The notes beneath the pieces are model-generated. The model did no database searches, was not told the origin of the DNA, and was given only the letters and a program-made list of their open reading frames with translations. Shown one piece after another: positions 8,106-15,553 of a DNA stretch of 64,000 bases. Within the stretch, counting starts at the first letter, position 1. Each line of letters starts with the position of its first letter. Origin of the DNA: Fidelibacterota bacterium. Lineage in GTDB: Bacteria > Fidelibacterota > Fidelibacteria > Fidelibacterales > Fidelibacteraceae. The position numbers were made by a program, and so were the translations under genes. Location of the stretch: assembly GCA_028699915.1 (NCBI GenBank), contig JAQVTR010000002.1, positions 22,977-86,976 of the forward strand, written 5' to 3'.

Positions 8106-11100
8106 TCAGTTGTTCAATGAACTTTTTTTACGGCCGTCTTTTGGCGTATTCTGCCGGATATCCTGATCATTTTCGAAGAAATCCAGAATAGCTTTCATCA
8201 ACATATCGCGGTATTCACGCTCTTCGATACATTCAAAAGGGAAACCCATAATAACGGTATTGTATTCCTCGCCGTTATAGGCAACCGCTGCGCTGACGTT
8301 GTTTTCCGCGTAGCGCATGACGGTCTGCGCGCCGCTATTCTTGGCTGCTTCGATGCCGTCGGGATTCTCGGCTCCGTAGATCTTGGGATGAAATTCAGTC
8401 ACAAAATTAAAATCCAGATCTTTACCGAAAAGTAAGGCATTCTGTGTATAGACTGCGCCGCCGCGAGTGGCGTAATCGGTTCGCCAGGCATATTTAAGAA
8501 TGTTTTCGGCAAATTCCCGCCGTTCGGGATCGTCCTTCAGATCAGTCCCGATGTAGGCACCGCTTAAAAAGACGTTCCCTCCCTGCAGACAAAAATTCCG
8601 AACGGCTTGAGCAAATTCGACCGGAAAAACGCGGAAGCGGGGTTCGGCGACCGGTTTGGGCCAGGGAGTTGCCTTTTGCTCCCCGTATACGATATCCAGG
8701 CTGCGATAATCCTCCAGATCGACCAGGCCTGCTGAAACTGCTTCATCGGAAGCCGAATCAAAGGAATATCCCGCCGCCCGTATGGAAAGTCCGTGTATAT
8801 AGGGATAATCCCGGGTGTTCCCGACGATGATCTCACTTTCCCTGTCACCGTAGCTGGCTCCGTTCCCCGGGGAATCGTCATCCAGCCATTTGGAATTTGC
8901 GTCAAAATCGTATTGGCTTCCCGTATAGCTCAGGTCGTATTTATCCGGAACACTTTTCCCCCAGTGATCCATAAAACCGAGGTATTGTTCGGTTTCCAGC
9001 ACTTCCGGTCCGGAAACGCGGTCAAAACCGTTGATGATAAGGATTTTCGGGCTGTCCGGCACATGGCAGACCGAGACGATCTCCGAAGGAAAGCTTTCTC
9101 CGCCGTCATTCACGGCGGTAATTTTAAAACTGTAGATCACGTTGTCAGCGATGCCGGGAATCAGGCACTGTTGCCCGTCCAGCAAGACACCGTCGTCCCA
9201 ACCGCCGTTGTCCCTTCGGGAATAAACGACATATTTTTGCGGCATGGCGCTGGGTTCGAGCGGATCGAGCACCGGCTGCCATTTGATGCGAATAACCTTT
9301 CCGTGCAGGATCTCAGCCGTAACATGATCCGGAGGCAGGGGTTGTACCACAAATTCCTGTTGATTCTGAACCGCCAGAAAGCGCAGCATTCCCTTGTATA
9401 TGGAACGACCCACGTCAAAACGGAACTGGGGGTCGTTGCCAAATTTCATATCCAGAAAATTATGGTGAGAATGAAGTTCCAGAAGAACTGCCGGGACATT
9501 GGGTCTCCAGGCTTCACTGTAGCCGGAATCCCACATACCGCGGTGATTCCATGCAGGATCGTATTTACTGCGGATATCATCCACGATTTGGGTCTGAATA
9601 ATGTCCGCCAGATCCCGGTTCACGTAGCGGGACTGTCCGTCAGGGAAAACAAGCTCTTCTTCCTTTTCGGGATCTTTCCAGTCCGTTTTTCCGCCGCGCC
9701 TGCTGTAGATCAGGAGCGTACCGACCACGGTATCGTTTCGTGTGGTGCCTGCATCGGTATGAAATGCAAAAGAAAGGTCCAGGGGAATCCCCAATCCGGG
9801 AGTATCCCGTTCATCGTTCGGACCGTAAGGGGCGCCTTTTAAATAATTTACCCATTCACCGCGGCATTTATAGTCATCATTGTAGTCCACCGTATCCCGA
9901 TGAATATTGTAAACCGATTCGGGCATGCCGGCATACTGCAAATAGTAGCGGGATGCTTCCACCCAGCGCGGCTTTCCGCTGGTTTTTCCGCCACGTTCGA
10001 TATTTCCCATACCACCGCCGAAGCGAACGGCATCGGTGCTGATAAACTTGTTCTGACTCAGTCGGTTGGCCCGGACAATGACTTTTCCTTCACGACCGGC
10101 ATTAAATTGGAACTTGCCCAGGTAGATCCAGGTTTCGCCCCCTATCTGCTGATTAACAAGAAAATCGGTCTTGCCGCCGGCATGGTATACCGTATAGCGC
10201 GCATTGTCAATATTGCTGGGATTATGATGGTAGGAAATATAAACGCTGTACTCGCCGCTTTTAGGTATGTCCGGGATATATTCCACATAGGCGTTGTGAT
10301 CATTGGCCAGGCGGCGCCGGGCACTACCCATCATAAAGGGGTTCTCACCGGACTGATAGGGGTTGTCGGAGGGTCCCCAACCGTAGCCGCATGGTTCCCA
10401 TTGGCCGTTTTCAATATAGCCTTCCCCGCCGATATCGTTATCGACAATAACCTCGTTTGTGTTAAGATCCCGTTCCCGGGGAAGAAAAACATTGGCCCCG
10501 GCATTTTCCAGCATCGGGACCAGATACTGAAGCACGTAAGAAGTGGGAAAAATATCCTCCACGACCTGAAAGTTCCTGGCGCGTTGCCATTCCCAGCGAT
10601 CGAGGGAATTTTCATAATACCATCCATGACTGTTCCAAAGCGCAATATGCCTGCCGTAGAGACCCCGTGACGGCGTATAGGGCTTGCTGTTGTTCCTGAC
10701 CAGCGGTTCGGTTTTGGAAATATTAACCGGGAACTTTGTCCTGTCCCGCATTTCGGGATTCGGTATATAATAATTGGGAATCAATTTTTCGACCGGAACG
10801 CCGGTGCTGAAAAAACGGATTTCATAATTCCGGTAAGAAGCGCCGAGTTCTTCACGCAAAGCTCGGTACATGCTTTCAAGGCTTGATTCCCGCAGCGGGC
10901 GATACGCAAAACGGTTGTTGAAATAGATATCCAGGCTGCGTTTTTTACGGTCAAGGACCAGCGTATCGATGCGTGTGTAGGGGTCCATTTCCACGCCTGG
11001 GATTTTTTGGTCCTTGCTCAGGTCCATGAACTGCATGGTTGCCGCATATACTTCCTGAACGCGTTTTCCCTGTTCCAAAAATGCCGGAGGGATCGTCTTT

Positions 11101-11183
11101 TTGACCGTCTGGGAAGGTCCGCTGCAGGAGAAGAACACCGCAGCGGTCAAAAAGAGGATCATTCTTATTGTAGCGCGTTTCAT
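8106..11183 (-). CDS. Amidase-like lipoprotein with inserted golvesin-type domain and C-terminal Rossmann-like region
   Basis: 1025 residues from the ATG at 11183 (AAGGGA ten bases upstream). A lipobox FFSC ends the signal peptide. Zinc-amidase motifs of the N-acetylmuramoyl-L-alanine amidase (Amidase_3) kind are split: NSHG near 184-187, FHTDAG at 474-479 and LLELHSHHN at 567-575. Between the first two sits a beta-rich golvesin/Xly-type domain (about 255-390, GGETWIYLGKFQF then TDAVRFGGG). A fibronectin III-like domain (about 625-715) and a roughly 290-residue alpha/beta C-terminal region follow. The likely role is peptidoglycan or surface-polymer processing outside the cytoplasm. Related proteins are often mislabelled xanthan lyase. 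It lies 25 bases after the C26 peptidase gene. Confidence 0.8.
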   Translation of the reverse strand: MKRATIRMILFLTAAVFFSCSGPSQTVKKTIPPAFLEQGKRVQEVYAATMQFMDLSKDQKIPGVEMDPYTRIDTLVLDRKKRSLDIYFNNRFAYRPLRESSLESMYRALREELGASYRNYEIRFFSTGVPVEKLIPNYYIPNPEMRDRTKFPVNISKTEPLVRNNSKPYTPSRGLYGRHIALWNSHGWYYENSLDRWEWQRARNFQVVEDIFPTSYVLQYLVPMLENAGANVFLPRERDLNTNEVIVDNDIGGEGYIENGQWEPCGYGWGPSDNPYQSGENPFMMGSARRRLANDHNAYVEYIPDIPKSGEYSVYISYHHNPSNIDNARYTVYHAGGKTDFLVNQQIGGETWIYLGKFQFNAGREGKVIVRANRLSQNKFISTDAVRFGGGMGNIERGGKTSGKPRWVEASRYYLQYAGMPESVYNIHRDTVDYNDDYKCRGEWVNYLKGAPYGPNDERDTPGLGIPLDLSFAFHTDAGTTRNDTVVGTLLIYSRRGGKTDWKDPEKEEELVFPDGQSRYVNRDLADIIQTQIVDDIRSKYDPAWNHRGMWDSGYSEAWRPNVPAVLLELHSHHNFLDMKFGNDPQFRFDVGRSIYKGMLRFLAVQNQQEFVVQPLPPDHVTAEILHGKVIRIKWQPVLDPLEPSAMPQKYVVYSRRDNGGWDDGVLLDGQQCLIPGIADNVIYSFKITAVNDGGESFPSEIVSVCHVPDSPKILIINGFDRVSGPEVLETEQYLGFMDHWGKSVPDKYDLSYTGSQYDFDANSKWLDDDSPGNGASYGDRESEIIVGNTRDYPYIHGLSIRAAGYSFDSASDEAVSAGLVDLEDYRSLDIVYGEQKATPWPKPVAEPRFRVFPVEFAQAVRNFCLQGGNVFLSGAYIGTDLKDDPERREFAENILKYAWRTDYATRGGAVYTQNALLFGKDLDFNFVTEFHPKIYGAENPDGIEAAKNSGAQTVMRYAENNVSAAVAYNGEEYNTVIMGFPFECIEEREYRDMLMKAILDFFENDQDIRQNTPKDGRKKSSLNN

Positions 11184-11208
11184 CAACAAATTTCCCTTTC
11201 TCTGACTC

Positions 11209-11916
11209 TCATTTTTTTCTGCATTTTTCAACAAAATACCGGAATAACATTAATTTATGCTCTTTATCCGCTATTCGCTCGGGGTGCCACTGCACGCTGA
11301 GTACAAAGCGCTCGCCCGGACGTTCCATCGCTTCGATCACACCGTCCTTTGACTTTGCTGCGATCAAAAGTCCGGAGGGAAAAGCATCGCTCCGGACCGC
11401 CTGATGGTGGTACGAATTTACAACCAAATGCTTCGTATTAAAAATGCTTTTTAACCATTTTCCGCCACAGATCTCCACCGGATGCTCGGTTTCGCGATGA
11501 AATCCGTGGGTTTCCGCCTCATCCAAATGCTGGATCAGTTTTCCGCCCGATGCCAGTGCAAGCAGCTGATGGCCGGCGCAAATGCCCAATACGGGAATAT
11601 CCCTTTCTTCCAGCAGCATTTTCATCAGCATCATATCGGTTTCGGCACGACGCATATCCATGTATCCCGATTCCGGATGCGGCTTTTCCCCTGACCATGC
11701 TGCGGGATAATCGTCGCCGCCGGTAAAAAGAACGCCATCAAGCTCATCCAGATAGGTGTTCAGCACAGCCGCATCCGGCAGGCAGGGGAAGATCAGCGGG
11801 ATTGCGCCCGCCTCATAAACGGCGTGAACATAATTGAGCGGCACCTTGTACCAGCCGCTGCCGTTCTTCTGAAAGCTTGCGTTAATCCCGATAAAGGGGC
11901 GTTTGATCTCGTTCAT
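11209..11916 (-). CDS. Class I glutamine amidotransferase-type hydrolase (gamma-glutamyl-GABA hydrolase/peptidase C26 family)
   Basis: 235 residues with the nucleophile elbow GICAGHQ (Cys near 113), the oxyanion segment LFTGGDDYP and the His-Glu pair in SVQWHPE. These are the marks of the PuuD/C26 family, which hydrolyses gamma-glutamyl bonds. No polyamine catabolic genes are nearby, so the true substrate is open. The adjacent amidase-like lipoprotein might hint at a cell-wall gamma-glutamyl peptide, but that is inference. No synthetase partner is fused or adjacent. Confidence 0.88.
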   Translation of the reverse strand: MNEIKRPFIGINASFQKNGSGWYKVPLNYVHAVYEAGAIPLIFPCLPDAAVLNTYLDELDGVLFTGGDDYPAAWSGEKPHPESGYMDMRRAETDMMLMKMLLEERDIPVLGICAGHQLLALASGGKLIQHLDEAETHGFHRETEHPVEICGGKWLKSIFNTKHLVVNSYHHQAVRSDAFPSGLLIAAKSKDGVIEAMERPGERFVLSVQWHPERIADKEHKLMLFRYFVEKCRKK

Positions 11917-12017
11917 GGGAATCCCGGGTTGCGGAACTGAATGTCCGGATTAAGATCTATGAATGCGCCTTCTGCTGTCGGAACATTCATATTCCTGATG
12001 ATTGTCAATTGTACGCT

Positions 12018-13286
12018 TTAGGTTTTCCTTTCCTGCTTTTTTGCAGCCGGGAACAAGATATTGTTCAAAATAAGACGGTAGCCCGGGCTGTTCTTGTGCA
12101 GGTCCAGATTAGTGGGAGGATCGCCGACATAGTGGCGGTAGTCTTCGGGGTCATGACCGCCGTAATAGGTGAAGGTGCCCTTACCCGCATTGCCGTGGAT
12201 ATATTTTACGCGTTCGCTGTTCCGGGTTTCTCCCATGATCAGAACGTGTTTTTTGATCCGCTTGCGGTTGAAATAGGTGGTTTGTCCCATAAAACCCCGG
12301 ATCAGAGATTCGTGGTTCTGGGTCAGCATCGCCGGAATGGGATCAAATTTGGCGGAGAATTCAAAAAGACTGAAATAATCCGTGGCGGGATCCAGCTGCA
12401 GGGGAGCAAAACCGGGAGGAATGTCAATATCCGAAAATTCGTAAAGCTGGGGATCCGGATACAGATTGTAATCCGTAAAAGCAAAGCCAAGACCATAATC
12501 GAGTTTCTCCCGGTAATCCGGATCGATGGGATCGTGGTCAAAGACCGCATGGCAGATATCGGTGCCGGCAGCCGCTAATGCAATGTCATAGGTATCCGTT
12601 GCTGCGCACATGGCAAACATAAAACCGCCGGAAAGGACATATTCGCGGATTTTTTGGGCAACCGCCAACTTTAATTGCGAGACTTTTTTATATCCCAGCT
12701 GTTTTGCCAGGTTTTCCTGCGTGATCTGTTCCTGAATATACCAGGGTGCATTGCGGTAGTTGGCGTAAAATTTCCCGTACTGACCGGTAAAATCCTCATG
12801 ATGCAAATGCAGCCAGTCGTATTTTTCCAGTTCGGAGCCAAGGATATCCGCGTCGTAGACCTTAGCATAGGGGATCTCCGCATAAGTCAGGGCAAGGGTA
12901 ACCGCGTCATCCCAGGGGAGCGTATTGGGCGGCGTGTAAACGGCGATCTCCGGCGCTTTTTCAAGCAGGATCACCGCCATGTTGTTTTCCTCGATCTGCG
13001 CCATAATCCCGGCATAAGAGCTGCTGCCGACCTTTTCGTAGCTAACGCCGCGCAAGAGGCATTCCTTTTCGAGTTTATCCAGATCGGGAAAAGAAAAAGC
13101 GCCGCCGCGGTAATTTAACAGCCATTCGACGTTAACCCCGTTCTGCAGGGCAAGATATGCGATCCCGTATGCTTTCAGATGATTGTTCTGGGCATGGTCC
13201 ATCGGGATCAGGATCGCAGCGGAAATCCGCAATGTGATACTGAATAAGACTACAATTCGCGGCATGTATGTCCATAATCCAAACAT
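12018..13286 (-). CDS. Conserved FCB-group protein (often mislabelled asparagine synthetase B)
   Basis: About 422 residues from the ATG at 13286, or 415 from the ATG at 13265. Both precede a hydrophobic signal-like segment. The open frame continues upstream to 13700 but there it is antisense to the ZnuA-like gene and has unnatural composition. Recognisable family features are IPMDHAQNNHLKAYGIAY, WLLNYRGG, YDWLHLHHEDFTGQYGKF, FMFAMCAATDTYDIA, VLIMGE and the end PGYRLILNNILFPAAKK. I know these from Bacteroidota proteins carrying the asparagine synthetase B label. There is no Ntn amidotransferase Cys2 and no ATP-PPase motif, so that label is unsupported. The function is unknown. The gene is divergent from the ZnuA-like gene. 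Confidence 0.82.
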   Translation of the reverse strand: MFGLWTYMPRIVVLFSITLRISAAILIPMDHAQNNHLKAYGIAYLALQNGVNVEWLLNYRGGAFSFPDLDKLEKECLLRGVSYEKVGSSSYAGIMAQIEENNMAVILLEKAPEIAVYTPPNTLPWDDAVTLALTYAEIPYAKVYDADILGSELEKYDWLHLHHEDFTGQYGKFYANYRNAPWYIQEQITQENLAKQLGYKKVSQLKLAVAQKIREYVLSGGFMFAMCAATDTYDIALAAAGTDICHAVFDHDPIDPDYREKLDYGLGFAFTDYNLYPDPQLYEFSDIDIPPGFAPLQLDPATDYFSLFEFSAKFDPIPAMLTQNHESLIRGFMGQTTYFNRKRIKKHVLIMGETRNSERVKYIHGNAGKGTFTYYGGHDPEDYRHYVGDPPTNLDLHKNSPGYRLILNNILFPAAKKQERKT

Positions 13287-13337
13287 TGTGCTAATTTGGA
13301 TAAATTTATTTAATAAAGCAAATTTTTTACCTATTAT

Positions 13338-14177
13338 ATGGCTATGAGAACAAGCTATAAATACTTCATTACGCTGCTTATTTTTCTGCTGACTTCCTGC
13401 GATATGCAACCCGGCGCCGATATTTGCGTCAGTCTGCCGCCGCAAGCTTATCTTGTCAGACGCATTGCCGGTGAAGCAATTCCCGTCAGCATTATGATCC
13501 CGCCGGGCTCCGCTCCGCCGACCTACTCCCCCACACCCTCGCAAATCCGCGATCTGCAGCAGTGCCGGCTTTATATTAAAAACGGACACCCGGACTTCCA
13601 TTTCGAGAAGAAGCACATCGATCCCTATCTCATGGAACATCCGGAAATTCATATTGTAGACATGGCGGATTCCATGGATATTATTCCCGGTGACGCCCAT
13701 ATCTGGCTGTCCCCCAGCATTATGCGAACAGCTGCCGGAAGGATATACCGGGAACTGAACGCGATCTGGCCGGAACGCAATGACTATTTTTATGCCAATT
13801 ATCAGAATCTGATCCGTGACATTGACAGTTTAGACCGGGAGCTTCAGAGCATATTCCGGGATCACCGGGGAGTGGAATTTTTAACCATGCATCCTTCATG
13901 GACTTATTTTGCACGGGATTACGGGATCCGTCAGATCAGTATTCGTGAAGAGAACAAGGCACCTTCCGCCCGGCAGCTCAGCGCCCTGATCGACCATGCC
14001 AAAAACTCCGGTATCCGGATTATTTTCATACAGAAAGAATTCGCTTTTGAACAGACGGATGTGCTGGCACGCGAAATCAATGCACAGGTCGTAGCGCTGG
14101 ATCCCCTGAATGAATCGTGGCTGAACAATCTGCGTCTGACCGGACGTATATTTTTACGGACTTTCAATGACCCCTAA
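13338..14177 (+). CDS. ZnuA/TroA-like metal-binding lipoprotein (cluster 9 solute-binding protein)
   Basis: 279 residues with a lipobox (LLTSC, Cys about 21) and the bilobal TroA fold signs: PTPSQIRDL, then LYIKNGHPDFHFEKK, DAHIWLSP (His ligand), FLTMHPSWTYFARDYG (His ligand), and a C-terminal VVALDPLNESW. The first metal His of the family, normally in a D-P-H-x-Y-x-P context, is replaced: the sequence reads APPTYSPTP. No ATPase or permease gene is adjacent. The next gene is a DMT-family exporter overlapping by 11 bases. Binding of zinc or manganese is probable but the altered site makes the ligand uncertain. Confidence 0.85.
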   Translation: MAMRTSYKYFITLLIFLLTSCDMQPGADICVSLPPQAYLVRRIAGEAIPVSIMIPPGSAPPTYSPTPSQIRDLQQCRLYIKNGHPDFHFEKKHIDPYLMEHPEIHIVDMADSMDIIPGDAHIWLSPSIMRTAAGRIYRELNAIWPERNDYFYANYQNLIRDIDSLDRELQSIFRDHRGVEFLTMHPSWTYFARDYGIRQISIREENKAPSARQLSALIDHAKNSGIRIIFIQKEFAFEQTDVLAREINAQVVALDPLNESWLNNLRLTGRIFLRTFNDP

Positions 14178-15108
14178 ACGGCCTGTCTTTTTTCTTTATT
14201 TTTTGTACCTGATCAATGTATTTCTCTTCGGCAGTTCCTGGATGTTCAATAAAATAGTCCTGAACGAAGGCGCCGGACCTGTCTGGTCAGCGGCCCTGCG
14301 TCAGGGTGTTGCGGCTCTGGTATTTTTGATCGTGTACTTAATTCGCAAACCCTTGATAAGACCAAATCGAAAGGAACTCATCCTTATTCTTCTTTATGGG
14401 ATCTGCATGCTGGCGCTGGCACATGTGTTCTCCTTTATGGGACAGCAGTATCTCTATTCAGGACTTGCCAGCATTATTTTTAGCATCTTCCCCATTCTCA
14501 TCCTCCTGATCTCCGGAGTTCTAATGCCCCGCCGGGAGCCGCTTACCCTAATGAAGATACTGGGCAGCATTATCGGCTTTTCCGGTATCATCCTCATATT
14601 TTACAGCCGGGATATCGCCCTTTCGGACAGCACTTCCTGGAAAGGGATCCTGCTTGTGCTGCTTGCGGTTTTTGTAAATGCGGTCCCCAATGTGCTCATT
14701 AAACGCGACGGAAAAAATATCGATCCCCTCATCCTGAATGTCGGCGGGATGCTCGCAGCGGTTCTTTTTTTATTCCCCTTTGCATTATTGACGGAAGGCC
14801 TCCCCCGTTTCCCTCTGACCCCGGTCCTGATCCTGGCGGAATTGTACCTTGGTATTTTTTGCAGCGCACTGGCTTTCTTTTTGTATTTCTACCTCCTGCG
14901 GAAGATCTCCGTTTTTAAGATGTCCCTCTCCGCCTACCTTACGCCGCTTGTTGCGGTTTTTTTGGGCTATGTTTTTTTTGCTGAAAAATTATCCGTAAAT
15001 CATTATATTGGAATGATATTAATTATGACAGGCATTTTTATAACCGGGATCAGGCATGCAAGAAAACCTCGTACGAAAACGCTACAAGAACGCCATTTTG
15101 GATCTTGA
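14167..15108 (+). CDS. DMT-superfamily transporter (EamA family)
   Basis: 313 residues with about ten hydrophobic helices in two repeated halves. Typical EamA landmarks are LFGSSWMFNKIVLN near the start, AALRQGVAALVF, and in the second half ALAFFLYFYLLRKISVFKMS-type and TPLVAVFLGY segments. It probably moves a small metabolite across the cytoplasmic membrane; the substrate cannot be told. The start ATG lies within the end of the ZnuA-like gene, so the two are likely coupled. Confidence 0.9.
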   Translation: MTPKRPVFFLYFLYLINVFLFGSSWMFNKIVLNEGAGPVWSAALRQGVAALVFLIVYLIRKPLIRPNRKELILILLYGICMLALAHVFSFMGQQYLYSGLASIIFSIFPILILLISGVLMPRREPLTLMKILGSIIGFSGIILIFYSRDIALSDSTSWKGILLVLLAVFVNAVPNVLIKRDGKNIDPLILNVGGMLAAVLFLFPFALLTEGLPRFPLTPVLILAELYLGIFCSALAFFLYFYLLRKISVFKMSLSAYLTPLVAVFLGYVFFAEKLSVNHYIGMILIMTGIFITGIRHARKPRTKTLQERHFGS

Positions 15109-15553
15109 AATCGCCGTTTATGCCGGAAGACTGATCGCAATCGCGTTTTTCGGTCTGCAGAAAGACCTTATTCCCCGTCTCCTCCGGTGTGGATACGAAG
15201 ATTACGGTGAGGGCGATCCGGACTCGCTGTCCGCTCAGCTCAACACCTATCTCAACGGAGAAGATCCGCGCTTCAGCGTTGCGCTCCGTCTTTACGGCAC
15301 GCCGTTTCAAATTGCCGTCTGGAAAGGTTGCATGCGTATTCCTTTCGGACAAACGCGTTCTTACCGGGAACTGGCCCGGATGGCGGGGTATCCCCGTGCG
15401 TTCAGGGCTGTCGGCTCAGCCATGGCAAAAAATCCGCTGCCGCTGATTATTCCCTGTCATCGTGTAATTCGTTCCGACGGCCAAACCGGAGGCTTCGCCG
15501 GCGGATCCGCGTTAAAAACCGCATTATTAAATCATGAGAAAGGGTTGAAATGA
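15056..15553 (+). CDS. ogt: Methylated-DNA-protein-cysteine methyltransferase
   Basis: Repairs O6-alkylguanine by irreversible transfer to its own Cys. The acceptor motif IIPCHRV is near residue 132-138, preceded by the helix-turn-helix segment GQTRSYRELARMAGYPRAFRAVG and followed by GGFAGG. The chosen ATG overlaps the transporter gene by 53 bases, which is unusual. A TTG at 15098 would shorten the overlap and still leave the whole catalytic domain. The stop overlaps the start of the GH9 gene in an ATGA. Confidence 0.94.
   Translation: MQENLVRKRYKNAILDLEIAVYAGRLIAIAFFGLQKDLIPRLLRCGYEDYGEGDPDSLSAQLNTYLNGEDPRFSVALRLYGTPFQIAVWKGCMRIPFGQTRSYRELARMAGYPRAFRAVGSAMAKNPLPLIIPCHRVIRSDGQTGGFAGGSALKTALLNHEKGLK

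Noticed and set aside
13287..13700. Upstream extension of the FCB conserved protein
   Set aside because: The extension lies antisense inside the ZnuA-like gene and has atypical composition; a signal-like start is available at 13286 or 13265.
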